From assembly GCF_002024165.1 (NCBI RefSeq), contig NZ_MWQN01000001.1:4567501-4631500 (forward strand): DNA of 64,000 nucleotides, given 5' to 3'. The translations under genes were made by a program, and so were the position numbers. Shown here piece by piece: positions 17,037 to 26,333 of the stretch. This DNA is from Embleya scabrispora. Lineage in GTDB: Bacteria; Actinomycetota; Actinomycetes; Streptomycetales; Streptomycetaceae. Every line of letters starts with the position of its first letter. The stretch's first letter is position 1. A model generated the notes under the pieces. The model had not been told where the DNA came from, ran no database searches, and saw only the letters and a program-made list of their open reading frames with translations.

Positions 17037-18140
17037 TCAGCGGCGCAGCAGCACCAGGTCGTCGCGGTGGACGACCTCGCGCTCGTAGGCCGGACCCAGC
17101 TCCCGGGCCAATTCCCGGGTGGATCGCCCGAGCAGGCCCGGCAGTTCCTTCGCATCAAAGTTGACCAGTCCGCGGGCCACGATGTGACCGTTTTCGTCAA
17201 CCAGGTCCACCGGATCGCCGGCGACGAAACCGCCCTGGACGCCGGTGATTCCGGCCGGCAGCAGCGAACTGCGCCGCTCCACCACGGCCCGCACGGCGCC
17301 GGGATCGAGCGCGAGCCGACCGCGCGCGGTGCTCGCGTGGGCCAACCACAGGAGCCGGTCGGCGGTGCGAACTCCGGTGCGGTGGAACAGAGTTCCGGTG
17401 TCCTTGCCGGCCAGTGCGTCGGACGCGAAGCGGGTCGCGGTGAGCACCACGGGAATGCCCGCCGAGGTGGCGATGCCCGCCGCCTCGACCTTGGTGACCA
17501 TCCCGCCGGTGCCGACCCCGGACTTGCCGGCCTTGCCGATCTCGATGCCTTCGAGATCGGCCGGACCGGTCACGAACGGAACCCGCGACGACGTCGGCTT
17601 CGCCGGATCGCCGTCGTACAGCCCGTCCACGTCGGACAGCAGGACCAGCAGATCGGCGTGCACGACGTGCGCGACCAGGGCCGCCAGCCGGTCGTTGTCG
17701 CCGAAGCGGATCTCCTCCGTGGCCACCGTGTCGTTCTCGTTGACCACCGGCACCGCGCCCATCGCCAGCAGCTTGTCCAGCGTGTTGTAGGCGTTGCGGT
17801 AATGCGCGCGGCGGGTGACGTCGTCGACCGTGAGCAGCACCTGGCCCACCCGCAGGCCGTAGCGGGCGAACGAGGCGGTGTAGCGGGCCACGAGCAGCCC
17901 CTGACCCACGCTCGCGGCGGCCTGCTGGGTGGCGAGGTCGCGTGGTCGGCGGGCCAGGCCCAGCGGCGCGAGGCCGGCGGCGATCGCACCGGAGGAGACC
18001 AGGACGACCTCGACCCCCTCGGCCCGCTTGGCCGCTATCACGTCCACCAGGACGTCGACCCGATCCGGGTCCAGGCCACCCTGCGCGGTCGTCAACGAGG
18101 ACGAACCGACCTTGACCACGATGCGGCGCGCGGAGGTCAC
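17037..18140 (-). CDS. proB: glutamate 5-kinase
   Basis: 367 residues, same size as the two-domain E. coli enzyme. Amino-acid-kinase domain with VVKVGSSSLTT at the N-terminus and VNENDTV in the glutamate site; C-terminal PUA domain from about residue 280 (RSSLLPAGITGVQGGF, DLVDENGHIVARGLVNF). GTG 18140 is preceded closely by GAGGAC and sits at the conserved start; the frame upstream is not homologous. First step of proline synthesis; proline feedback acts on the kinase domain in the family. Follows obg with 115 bp between. Confidence 0.95.
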   Translation of the reverse strand: MTSARRIVVKVGSSSLTTAQGGLDPDRVDVLVDVIAAKRAEGVEVVLVSSGAIAAGLAPLGLARRPRDLATQQAAASVGQGLLVARYTASFARYGLRVGQVLLTVDDVTRRAHYRNAYNTLDKLLAMGAVPVVNENDTVATEEIRFGDNDRLAALVAHVVHADLLVLLSDVDGLYDGDPAKPTSSRVPFVTGPADLEGIEIGKAGKSGVGTGGMVTKVEAAGIATSAGIPVVLTATRFASDALAGKDTGTLFHRTGVRTADRLLWLAHASTARGRLALDPGAVRAVVERRSSLLPAGITGVQGGFVAGDPVDLVDENGHIVARGLVNFDAKELPGLLGRSTRELARELGPAYEREVVHRDDLVLLRR

Positions 18141-18255
18141 GTCCTCGCGCGCCGCGCCGGCCCCACTGTGCACTTCAGGCCCCGCTTTCCGGTCGGGAGA
18201 TTCGAGAGGGTCGCCAGTCCGCGGCGTCGGCGGAGATCCACCGGACCGCGAGGCG

Positions 18256-19701
18256 TCAGGAGTCGTCCGAGAACGGGTCGAACTCCTCGTACTGCGTCTC
18301 GATCGCCTCGCGCTCGCGGCGCCGGTCGACCGCCGGGCGGTGCGTCTGCAGGCGGTGGTCCTCGCCGCGTCGACCCAGCATCTCGGCGCCCGCCGCGACG
18401 GTCGGCTCCCAGTCGAAGACCACACCGGTGACGTCGTCGCCGATGACCACCTCGGCACCGGGGACGGCCCCCGCCGACCACAGGGCCTCCTCGACCCCGA
18501 GTCGGGCGAGCCGGTCGGCCAGGTAGCCCACCGCCTCGTCGTTGCTGAAGTCGGTCTGGCGCACCCACCGTTCGGGCTTGGCGCCGCGCACGATGAACGC
18601 CTCGTCGCGCCGGGTGACGGTGAAGCCGCTGTCGTCCACCGCGGTCGGGCGCAGCACGATGCGGGTGGCCTCCGGCGCGGGCGCCGCGTCGCGGGCGCCC
18701 TGTACCTGGGCGGCCATCGCGAAGGACAACTCGCGCAGCCCCGCGCGGCTGACCGCGGAGACCGGGAACACCTTCAGTCCGCGGGCCTCCAACTCGGCCG
18801 TGACCATCTCCGCCAGATCGCTGCCGTCGGGCACGTCCACCTTGTTCAGCGCGACCATCCGAGGCCGGTCCTCCAGGCCGCCGTAGGCGGCGAGTTCGGC
18901 CTCGATGGTGTCCAGGTCGGTGATCGGGTCGCGGCCGGGCTCCAGCGTCGCGCAGTCGAGGACGTGGACCAGCGCCTTGCAGCGCTCCACGTGCCGCAGG
19001 AACTCCAGGCCCAGGCCCTTGCCCTCGCTCGCGCCGGGGATCAGTCCGGGTACGTCGGCGACGGTGTAGACGATGTCGCCGGCGGTGACCACGCCCAGGT
19101 TCGGCACCAGGGTGGTGAACGGGTAGTCGGCGATCTTCGGCCGCGCCGCGCTGAGCGTGGCGATCAGCGACGACTTGCCGGCACTGGGGAAGCCCACCAG
19201 CGCGACGTCGGCGACGGTCTTCAACTCCAGGACGAAGTCGCCGGCCTCGCCGGGTTCGCCGAGCAGCGCGAAGCCGGGGGCCTTGCGGCGCGGGGAGGCC
19301 AGCGCGGCATTGCCGAGGCCGCCGCGACCGCCCTGGGCGATCACGTAGCTCGCGCCGTTGCCGACCAGGTCCTCGACGAATTCCTCGTCGCCGTTGGGAA
19401 GCAGCCGCTTGACCACGGTGCCGTCCGGCACGGGCAGGATCACGTCGCTGCCGTTGGGACCGGTGCGGTTGGCGCCGGCGCCGGGCTTGCCGTTGGTGGC
19501 CTTGCGGTGCGGGTGGTGGTGGTATTCGAGCAGCGTGGTGGTGTTGGCGTCGACGACCAGCGTGACGTCGCCGCCGCGACCGCCGTTGCCCCCGTCGGGG
19601 CCGCCGAGCGGCTTGAACTTCTCGCGGTGCACCGAGGCCACGCCGTGGCCCCCGTTACCCGCCGCGACGTGCAGCACGACGCGGTCGACGAAGGTCGTCA
19701 C
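18256..19701 (-). CDS. obg: Obg-family GTPase
   Basis: 481 residues. Glycine-rich Obg fold at the N-terminus ([15 protein letters not shown]), then a GTPase domain with G1 GFPSAGKSS (about residue 170), switch [12 protein letters not shown]3 DVPGLI, G4 NKVD and G5 SAV, and a C-terminal OCT domain with an acidic end. GTG 19701 has GGAGG seven bases ahead. Ribosome assembly and, in Streptomyces, onset of aerial growth. A strong terminator separates it from rpmA, so it should have its own promoter. Confidence 0.96.
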   Translation of the reverse strand: MTTFVDRVVLHVAAGNGGHGVASVHREKFKPLGGPDGGNGGRGGDVTLVVDANTTTLLEYHHHPHRKATNGKPGAGANRTGPNGSDVILPVPDGTVVKRLLPNGDEEFVEDLVGNGASYVIAQGGRGGLGNAALASPRRKAPGFALLGEPGEAGDFVLELKTVADVALVGFPSAGKSSLIATLSAARPKIADYPFTTLVPNLGVVTAGDIVYTVADVPGLIPGASEGKGLGLEFLRHVERCKALVHVLDCATLEPGRDPITDLDTIEAELAAYGGLEDRPRMVALNKVDVPDGSDLAEMVTAELEARGLKVFPVSAVSRAGLRELSFAMAAQVQGARDAAPAPEATRIVLRPTAVDDSGFTVTRRDEAFIVRGAKPERWVRQTDFSNDEAVGYLADRLARLGVEEALWSAGAVPGAEVVIGDDVTGVVFDWEPTVAAGAEMLGRRGEDHRLQTHRPAVDRRREREAIETQYEEFDPFSDDS

Positions 19702-19748
19702 GTGGATTCCTCCTCGGCTCCCGAGCAGGGAGCGAACACTGTGGACAA

Positions 19749-19788
19749 ACACCCGAGGGCGGACCGAATAGGGTCCGCCCTCGGGTGT
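19749..19788 (-). terminator. terminator of the rplU-rpmA operon
   Basis: Perfect 17-bp stem (19749-19765 with 19772-19788, six-base loop) between the rpmA stop and the obg start. On the minus strand the stem is followed by TTTGTCC. Confidence 0.85.
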
Positions 19789-19811
19789 CGAAGCGAATTG
19801 CCGCGGCGGAA

Positions 19812-20066
19812 TTATTCCGCCGGGACGATGTTCACCACGCGGCGACCGCGCGCGGTGCCGAACTGCACGGCGCCGGCCGACAGCGCGAACAGCGTGTCGT
19901 CGCCGCCGCGACCGACGTTGGTGCCGGGGTGGAAGTGCGTACCGCGCTGGCGGACGATGATCTCGCCGGCGTTGACGACCTGGCCGCCGAAGCGCTTGAC
20001 GCCGAGGCGCTGCGCGTTCGAGTCACGGCCGTTCCGGGTGGAAGATGCACCCTTCTTGTGTGCCAT
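19812..20066 (-). CDS. rpmA: 50S ribosomal protein L27
   Basis: 84 residues, starting [20 protein letters not shown] as in other L27 proteins, with [18 protein letters not shown] and [13 protein letters not shown] following. L27's N-terminus reaches the peptidyl-transferase centre. Eleven bases downstream of rplU, same strand, so the pair is an operon ended by the hairpin at 19749-19788. Confidence 0.98.
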   Translation of the reverse strand: MAHKKGASSTRNGRDSNAQRLGVKRFGGQVVNAGEIIVRQRGTHFHPGTNVGRGGDDTLFALSAGAVQFGTARGRRVVNIVPAE

Positions 20067-20077
20067 GTCGCTGCTCC

Positions 20078-20392
20078 CTACTTCCCGGAGTTGATGCCGG
20101 TGATCTTCAGCTGGGTGTGCTGCTGGCGGTGACCCATGCGCTTGCGGTAACCGGTCTTGTTCTTGTACTTCAGAATGTCGATCTTCTTGCCCTTGGTGTG
20201 GTCGACGACCTCGGCCGTCACCTTCACACCCGCGAGGACCCACGGGTCACTCGTCACGGCTTCACCGTCTACGACGAGAATGGCCTGGAGCTCAACTGCC
20301 GTGCCCGCCGCACCGCGAATGCGGTCGACCTGGACGACGTCACCGATGGCAACCTTGTGCTGCCTGCCACCGGCGCGAACGATCGCGTACAC
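20078..20392 (-). CDS. rplU: 50S ribosomal protein L21
   Basis: 104 residues. [18 protein letters not shown] at the start, [20 protein letters not shown] near the end, both L21 hallmarks. GTG 20392 is chosen over an upstream in-frame codon because it matches the family N-terminus and follows GAGAGAGATCCAC. First gene of rplU-rpmA; the 165 bp before it (to the rne terminator) must carry the promoter. Confidence 0.97.
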   Translation of the reverse strand: MYAIVRAGGRQHKVAIGDVVQVDRIRGAAGTAVELQAILVVDGEAVTSDPWVLAGVKVTAEVVDHTKGKKIDILKYKNKTGYRKRMGHRQQHTQLKITGINSGK

Positions 20393-20557
20393 CGTGGATC
20401 TCTCTCTCTGCAGGGTCCGAGCCCCTGAAGCCAGCCACACCGAACAGATATCGGGGGCCTCCTCCGAAGCTTGCGATCCGGAGGGTGGTTGCTCAGGAGC
20501 CTGTGCCTAAGCACACCAAGGGCAAAGGTTACAGGATGCCCGGGGCCGAAGGCCAAA

Positions 20558-20594
20558 CGGGTCCGCCCCGGGGATAGCACCCGGGGCGGACCCG
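20558..20594 (-). terminator. terminator of rne
   Basis: Perfect 15-bp GC-rich stem (20558-20572 with 20580-20594, loop GATAGCA) seven bases past the rne stop. No T-run, as is common in actinobacteria. Confidence 0.8.
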
Positions 20595-20601
20595 TCACGG
20601 C

Positions 20602-23600
20602 TCAGCTTCCGCTCGCCGCCGGCACCGGCTCGGCGCCGTCCACGGCACCCTCCGGCGGACCGGCGGGCCGGGTCGCCCGCCGCGAGGTCTTGCGCGGCTT
20701 GGCGGCGGCCTTGGCCGGCTTGGCGGGCTCGGCCTCGGCCGGAGCCTCGGTCGCCGGCTCGGCGGGGGCGGTCTTCGCGGCCCGCTTGGTCGCCTTGCGC
20801 GCCTTGGCGGGCGCCGCCGGGGCGGCTTCGGGCGCCGCCTCGGGTGCGGTCGACTCGGTCGGCTGCTCCGTCGCCTCGGCCTCGGCGGCGACCTTCTTGG
20901 CCGACTTCCGGGGCGCCTTGGCGGCGGTCTTCTTCGCTGCCGTGGTCTTGGCCGCGGTCTTCTTGGCGGCCGTCTTCTTGGCGGCGGCCTTGCGCACCCG
21001 CTTGGCCGGCGCGGGGGCCTCCTCGGCCTCGTCGGCCTGCTCGGCCGCCGCGTCCGGTACGTCCACGCCCTCGGTCACCGCGGGCTCGGGGGCCTCCGCC
21101 ACCGGCACCTCGGCGACCTCGACCGGCGCCACCGGCTCCGGCACGATCTCCGCCTCGACGACCTCGACCGGCTCCGCGACCTCGACGACCTCGACGTCCT
21201 CGAACGTCTCGGCGAGCGCGGGCACCTCGACGACCTCGACGACCTCGTCGAACTCCGGCACGTCCCGCTCGACCGACTCGTCGGTCTCGACGATCTCGGT
21301 GATCGGCCCGCTGCCGTTGCGGTCGGCGTTGCCCTTGTTGCGCTTGCGCCGCCCACCGCCGCTCGCCGCACCGTTGCCGCCGTTGCCACCGTGGGTGTGT
21401 CCGCCGTTGCCGTGGCCCTTGCTCTCCGGCGCGTCCATGTGCACGATCACGCCGCGCCCGTTGCACCGCTCGCAGTTCTCCGAGAAGGCTTCGAGCAGAC
21501 CCTGGCCGACCCGCTTGCGGGTCATCTGGACCAGGCCGAGCGAGGTCACCTCGGCGACCTGGTGCTTGGTCCGGTCCCGGCCCAGGCACTCCATCAGCCG
21601 GCGCAGGACCAGATCGCGGTTGGCCTCCAGGACCATGTCGATGAAGTCGACGACGATGATCCCGCCGAGGTCGCGCAGCCGGAGCTGGCGGACGATCTCC
21701 TCGGCCGCCTCCAGGTTGTTGCGGGTGACGGTCTCCTCGAGGTTGCCGCCCTGACCGGTGAACTTCCCGGTGTTGACGTCGACCACGACCATCGCCTCGG
21801 TGCGGTCGATCACCAGCGAGCCGCCGCTGGGCAGCCAGACCTTGCGGTCCAGCGCCTTCATCAGCTGCTCGTCGATGCGGTACGTCGCGAAGACGTCCAC
21901 CTCGCTGGTCCACCGCGACAGGCGCGGGGCCAGGTCGGGGGCCACGTGGCCGACGTACTCGTGGATGACGCCCCACGCCTCGTCGCCCGAGACGATCAGC
22001 TTGGAGAAGTCCTCGTTGAAGATGTCGCGGATGACCCGGACCGTCATGTCCGGCTCGCCGTACAGCAGCGAGGGCGAACTGGTCGTGATCATCTTGGACT
22101 TCTTCTTGATGTCCTCCCACTGGGCCTGGAGCCGCGTCACGTCGCGGGTCAGGTCCTCCTCGGTCGCGCCCTCGGCGGCGGTGCGCACGATGACGCCCGC
22201 ATTCTCCGGCACGATCTTCTTGAGGATGGTCTTCAGCCGAGCCCGCTCGGTGTCCGGGAGCTTGCGGCTGATCCCGGTCATGGTGCCCTCGGGCACGTAC
22301 ACCAGGTAGCGACCGGGCAGCGAGACCTGGCTGGTCAGCCGGGCGCCCTTGTGGCCGATCGGGTCCTTGGTGACCTGGACCAGGACCGACTGGCCGGGCT
22401 TGAGCACGGCCTCGATCCGGCGCGGACCGCTGAAGCCCGCCGCCTCGAAGTTGACCTCACCGGCGTACAGCACCGCGTTGCGGCCCTTGCCGATGTCGAC
22501 GAACGCGGCCTCCATCGACGGCAGCACGTTCTGGACCTTGCCCAGGTAGACGTTGCCGACGTAGGCGGCCTGGGTGTCCTGGCTGCGGCTCACGTAGTGC
22601 TCGACGAGCACGTCGTCCTCGAGCACGCCGATCTGGGTGCGGTCGCCGTTCTGGCGCACGACCATGACCCGCTCGACCGCCTCGCGGCGGGCCAGGAACT
22701 CCGATTCGGTGATGATCGGCACCCGGCGGCGGCCCTGCGCGCGCCCCTCGCGGCGGCGCTGCTTCTTGGCCTCCAGCCGGGTCGAGCCCTTGACGCCCTG
22801 CACCTCGTCGGTGGGGCTGTCGGCGAGCACGTCGCGCTTGCGCGGCTCGCGGACCTTGACCACGGTGCGCTCGGGATCGTCCTGCGGCTCGCCGGCGGGC
22901 TCGTCGGCGGCCCCGTCGCGACGGCGGCGCCGACGGCGACGGCGGCTGCTGGTGGTCGCGCCCGCGTCGCTCGGATCGTCGGGGTCCGCGTCCTCGTCGG
23001 GGCCGTCGCCGACCCCCTCGATCCGCTGCTCGTCGTCCTCGTCGGAACCGTGGTCCTCGGCGCCGTCGTCACCGCGACCGCGGCGGCGTCGGCCACCGCG
23101 CCGGCGCCGACGGGTCGGGCGGTCGCCGTCGGTCTCGTCCTCGTGCGCGTCGTGTGCCTCGGCGCCCTCGGGCTCCTCGGTCGACTCGACCGGCTCGGCC
23201 GAGGCGATCGGGCGAGCCGCGTGCCGCTCCTGCTCGTCCTGGTAGCGCGAGTCCTGCGGCTCGGCCTCGGCCGCGCCGTGCACCTCGTCCACCGGCAGCG
23301 CGCGACGCCGGCGACGCCGACCGCGCGGCTCCTCGGGCGTGGTCCCCGGCTCGGCCTCGACGGTGTCCTCGGCCGGCGCGGCGACCGGTTCGGCGGCACG
23401 CTGCGGCGCCGCGAAGACCGCGGCCTGCGGGGCCTGGAACAGCGGCTGGAAGACCGGCGGCGGCGTCTTGCGCCGGGACGACGGGGCCGCCGGCTCGGCA
23501 GCCGCCTCGGGCTCGACCACCGGCTCGACCTCGGCGACGGGCGTCGCCTCGGCCTCCTCGACGGCCGGCACCGCACGCTTGCGGGTACGCCGGGTCCGCC

Positions 23601-24237
23601 GCGGCGCCTCCTCGGCCTCGGCCTGCGGAGCCTCGGCCTGCGAGGGCTGCGCGGGTTCAGCCGCCTGAGAGACCTGCGCGGCCTGCGCGGTCTCGGCGAC
23701 CGGCTCGGGCGCGACCTCCTCCGGGGCCGCCTCGGGCGCGACGGCGGCCCGCTTGCGGGTCCGCCGGACCCGACGCGGCGCCTCCTCCTCGGCCGGCGCG
23801 CCGGCCTCGGCGGCGACCTCCGCCGGCGCGGCCTCGACCGCCTCCGTCGGCGCGGCCGCGATCGCGGCCGTGTCGGTCACCGGCGCGGTCACCCGCTTGC
23901 GGGTACGCCGCGTCCGCCGCGGCGCCTCGGGCTCCGGCTCCGGCTCGGGTTCCGGCGCGGCGTCGACCGGTGCGGTCTCGTCGACCTCCGGCTCCTCCTC
24001 GTCGGCCCCACCGGCGGGCGCGGGCGCCTCGGGCGTTGCGGCGGCCGGAACCGGCGCGGCCTCGGGAGAGGGCACGCTCGGCGGTCCGGCCGGACGGCTG
24101 GCGGCGCGCCGACGGCGGCGGGGTGCCGACGTCGTGGCCGTGTCGTCCTTCGTACTGTTGTCGTTGTCGGTACCGGGGTTTACCACCCCGGAAGTACCTG
24201 ATGTCTCAGGCGTGTCGTTGGGCTCGGTGTCGAGCAT
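20602..24237 (-). CDS. rne: RNase E/G-family endoribonuclease with long disordered arms
   Basis: 1211 residues. Central catalytic part (about 540-940): S1 domain YVGNVYLGKVQNVLPSM, then the DNase I-like site with VVDVNTGKFTGQGGN (about 815) and GGIIVVDFIDM supplying the two Mg-binding aspartates, and a Zn-link CERCNGRG (about 920). The N-terminal 520 residues are Ala/Pro/Glu-rich with at least four APRRxRRTRKR modules plus further Arg clusters; the C-terminal 270 residues are acidic and then Lys/Ala-rich (KKTAAKKTAAKTTAAKK), like histone H1. Such arms in RNase ES of actinobacteria bind RNA and partners. ATG 24237 is chosen (GGGAGA ten bases ahead); an in-frame start exists at 24306. Role: mRNA decay and rRNA/tRNA processing. 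Confidence 0.95.
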   Translation of the reverse strand: MLDTEPNDTPETSGTSGVVNPGTDNDNSTKDDTATTSAPRRRRRAASRPAGPPSVPSPEAAPVPAAATPEAPAPAGGADEEEPEVDETAPVDAAPEPEPEPEPEAPRRTRRTRKRVTAPVTDTAAIAAAPTEAVEAAPAEVAAEAGAPAEEEAPRRVRRTRKRAAVAPEAAPEEVAPEPVAETAQAAQVSQAAEPAQPSQAEAPQAEAEEAPRRTRRTRKRAVPAVEEAEATPVAEVEPVVEPEAAAEPAAPSSRRKTPPPVFQPLFQAPQAAVFAAPQRAAEPVAAPAEDTVEAEPGTTPEEPRGRRRRRRALPVDEVHGAAEAEPQDSRYQDEQERHAARPIASAEPVESTEEPEGAEAHDAHEDETDGDRPTRRRRRGGRRRRGRGDDGAEDHGSDEDDEQRIEGVGDGPDEDADPDDPSDAGATTSSRRRRRRRRRDGAADEPAGEPQDDPERTVVKVREPRKRDVLADSPTDEVQGVKGSTRLEAKKQRRREGRAQGRRRVPIITESEFLARREAVERVMVVRQNGDRTQIGVLEDDVLVEHYVSRSQDTQAAYVGNVYLGKVQNVLPSMEAAFVDIGKGRNAVLYAGEVNFEAAGFSGPRRIEAVLKPGQSVLVQVTKDPIGHKGARLTSQVSLPGRYLVYVPEGTMTGISRKLPDTERARLKTILKKIVPENAGVIVRTAAEGATEEDLTRDVTRLQAQWEDIKKKSKMITTSSPSLLYGEPDMTVRVIRDIFNEDFSKLIVSGDEAWGVIHEYVGHVAPDLAPRLSRWTSEVDVFATYRIDEQLMKALDRKVWLPSGGSLVIDRTEAMVVVDVNTGKFTGQGGNLEETVTRNNLEAAEEIVRQLRLRDLGGIIVVDFIDMVLEANRDLVLRRLMECLGRDRTKHQVAEVTSLGLVQMTRKRVGQGLLEAFSENCERCNGRGVIVHMDAPESKGHGNGGHTHGGNGGNGAASGGGRRKRNKGNADRNGSGPITEIVETDESVERDVPEFDEVVEVVEVPALAETFEDVEVVEVAEPVEVVEAEIVPEPVAPVEVAEVPVAEAPEPAVTEGVDVPDAAAEQADEAEEAPAPAKRVRKAAAKKTAAKKTAAKTTAAKKTAAKAPRKSAKKVAAEAEATEQPTESTAPEAAPEAAPAAPAKARKATKRAAKTAPAEPATEAPAEAEPAKPAKAAAKPRKTSRRATRPAGPPEGAVDGAEPVPAASGS

Positions 24238-24387
24238 GCGGGTCTGTCTCCCGTCACGCTTCCGGGCGCTCCAACGCAGGGCGCCGCGCGGAAGCTTCTC
24301 TCTCACTCGCCGGTCCCGGCCTTGCGGCCGTGATCCGGGCGATAAGTCTGTCGGAAATTCAAGCCTTGGGCCTCGTGTACCCGGTCG

Positions 24388-25257
24388 TCACCGATTCGAG
24401 GCTTCGACGACGGGTTCTGCACCGCCCTGCGGGCCGGTTCGGAGTTCCTCGCCCCCCTGCGAGGTGTGCTCCACCGCCGATGTCGCGCGGTCGGGCGCGA
24501 GCGGGTCGGTCACCGAAACGGTCGCGGCATCGAGCGGCCCCTGCGCCAGGCGGGTGACCGCGGCGGCGGTGGGCGTCACAAGTTCGGCGACCGTGCGAAG
24601 ACCGGACAGAACGTCGTCGGGTCGAACGGCGGGTGTGGTGTGCCGGACAACCAGTCGCAGTATCGCACAGGGTGCGGCACTACCCGCATCGACACCCTGG
24701 TGACCTGCGTCGTTCCCGTCGGGGGTGGTGACGGTCAGCGCGATCACCGCCTCGCGGGCGTCGAATGTGCGCATCCCGTTCTTGCTCATCCGCTGGACCT
24801 CGACGGTCTCGGCGGCCAGGAACGCGGTGACCGCGCGCTCGGCCTCCTCGGGAGCGACCCCGTCCAGGGCCAGCTCCCAGACCGACGCCTCCAGGCGCTC
24901 GGGGAGGTTGCCGCCCTGTGCCTCGACGATCTCGACGATGTCGAGACCGCTCGGCAGCGACGCGTCCAGCAGATCCCGAAGGCGGGCGGGGTCACAGTGT
25001 GTGGCCACGCCGATCTCGAGGTATTCGGCCTCGCTGGCGACGCCGGTGGGCGCCGCTCCCGCGTAGGACACCTTGGGGTGGGGGGTGAAACCGGCGGAGT
25101 AGGCCATCGGCACTTCCGCCCGACGCAGGGCCCGCTCGAACGCGCGCTGGAAGTCCCGGTGGCTGGTGAACCGGAGGCGGCCGCGCTTGGTGTACCGGAG
25201 GCGCAGTCGCTGGACCGTCGGCGCGGGCGGCGGTCCCTCGGGCGTACGTCGTGCCAG
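24388..25257 (-). CDS. radical SAM-linked protein (TIGR03936/DUF2344), CTG start
   Basis: 289 residues if started at the CTG at 25257. The conserved N-terminus QRLRLRYTKRGRLRFTSHRD, then FQRAFERALRRAEVPMAYSAG, is in frame, but between the upstream TGA (25264-25266) and the GTG at 25113 there is no ATG, GTG or TTG. Starting at 25113 would lose about 48 residues of the most conserved part. CTG GCA CGA CGT aligns with the family start MARR. GAGGA lies ten bases ahead. Works with TIGR03960 radical SAM proteins, here at 1645-3570; exact role unknown. Stop is 150 bp from the rne start. Confidence 0.85.
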   Translation of the reverse strand: MARRTPEGPPPAPTVQRLRLRYTKRGRLRFTSHRDFQRAFERALRRAEVPMAYSAGFTPHPKVSYAGAAPTGVASEAEYLEIGVATHCDPARLRDLLDASLPSGLDIVEIVEAQGGNLPERLEASVWELALDGVAPEEAERAVTAFLAAETVEVQRMSKNGMRTFDAREAVIALTVTTPDGNDAGHQGVDAGSAAPCAILRLVVRHTTPAVRPDDVLSGLRTVAELVTPTAAAVTRLAQGPLDAATVSVTDPLAPDRATSAVEHTSQGGEELRTGPQGGAEPVVEASNR

Positions 25258-25328
25258 TTTCGCTCAGTCCTCGACTCAAGGGGATGGACAGAAGTCGGTC
25301 CAAGACTACGGCCATGGGACGGGTCGGG

Positions 25329-26144
25329 TCAGCGCCCCCCGATTCCGAGGGCTCGGAGCACCTCTGCGGTGGCCCTGCCGATCGGCCGGAGGACGGCCCG
25401 ACCGACCCAGCGGCACGGCGCCACGACCAGAACCCGCCATACGGCGCGGATGGCCCTGCCGATCGGCGTGAGCACGTTGCGCCAGGCCCAGGCCACCGGC
25501 AGCACCACCAGATGCCGCCAGACCACCGCGATGCCGCGACCGATCGGAACCAGCACCGCACGCCACACCCAGGACAGCGGTCGAATGATCAGGACGTTGA
25601 GCACCGCGGTGGAAACGTCCCACGCGAACCGCAGCGCCAGCAGGGTCGCGCGCCCGATCGGCCGCAACACGTGCCGCCACAACCAGGCGCCGGGCACGAG
25701 CAGCAGACAGCGGAACAGGAAGGCGAGCGGTCGGTGGATCAGCCGGGTGACCACCCACGCGAGGGCGTTGGCGATCGGGACGAGGATGTAGCGGCCGACG
25801 AAGCTCAGCACCGGGTAGAGGAACCAGTCCCACAGCAGCTTCTTCAGCCCCCGCAGGATCGGATGCAGGAACCAGTCCCAGAACAGGAATTTGATCCCCC
25901 TGCCGATCAGCCGCACCAACTCCCACAGCAGGCGCAGCGGGACCACGATGATCAGCGCGATGATCCGGGCGGGCCAGCGGACCACCGCGTACAGGCAACC
26001 CTCGCCCGGCTCGGGGCCGGTGCGTGGCGGGTACGCGTGGTCCGCGTGCTGTTGCCAGGCCGGCGGCTCCGGCCGGCCCGGTGGCGGATTCCCGCGGGAC
26101 GGCTCCCACGGCACCCGATCCGGTTGCTCCCCGTTTGCAGTCAC
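25329..26144 (-). CDS. repeat-built hydrophobic membrane protein
   Basis: 271 residues, unknown function. After a Pro-rich soluble head (1-50) the whole protein is a chain of amphipathic/hydrophobic helices. From about residue 140 a unit of roughly 25-27 residues recurs: WRHVLRPIGRA, WRAVLVPIGRG, WRNVLTPIGRA, GRAVLRPIGRA, each followed by a Val/Trp/Arg helix. An earlier WDWFLHPILRGLKK / WDWFLYPVLSF pair repeats too. Possible pore-less scaffold or membrane-coating protein; no enzyme motif. GTG start with TAATCT six bases ahead and no ribosome site, so probably leaderless. Confidence 0.75.
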   Translation of the reverse strand: MTANGEQPDRVPWEPSRGNPPPGRPEPPAWQQHADHAYPPRTGPEPGEGCLYAVVRWPARIIALIIVVPLRLLWELVRLIGRGIKFLFWDWFLHPILRGLKKLLWDWFLYPVLSFVGRYILVPIANALAWVVTRLIHRPLAFLFRCLLLVPGAWLWRHVLRPIGRATLLALRFAWDVSTAVLNVLIIRPLSWVWRAVLVPIGRGIAVVWRHLVVLPVAWAWRNVLTPIGRAIRAVWRVLVVAPCRWVGRAVLRPIGRATAEVLRALGIGGR

Positions 26145-26158
26145 CCGGGAAGATTAGT

Positions 26159-26187
26159 GGTCCCGCCCCCGGCGGGGAGGCGGGACC
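26159..26187. terminator. hairpin downstream of the M48 protease gene
   Basis: Nine perfect pairs, GGTCCCGCC with GGCGGGACC, around an 11-base GC-rich loop, 147 bp after the M48 stop and 15 bp before the next start on the same strand. Could end the M48 transcript. Confidence 0.55.
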
Positions 26188-26333
26188 GGCATCACTGCTT
26201 TATGTGACTATCCGACTACTTGACAGCATCGTCAGTGCCCCCGGGTGCGGCCTGTGTGGCGCCTATATATAGGGAGAGCGAGCCACTTCACGCGGGCCAC
26301 CCCCTCGGCCCCGAGCCCGACCCGGCCCTCGGG

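Noticed and set aside
18141-18458. 106-residue N-terminal extension of ProB
   Set aside because: Runs antisense-like through the end of obg in another frame; family start is at 18140.
21391-24201. 936-codon plus-strand frame opposite rne
   Set aside because: Antisense shadow; the minus strand encodes a clear RNase E/G with catalytic motifs.
26219-26225. TTGACA as a plus-strand promoter
   Set aside because: No -10 box at 16-18 bp and no plus-strand gene for more than 1.3 kb.
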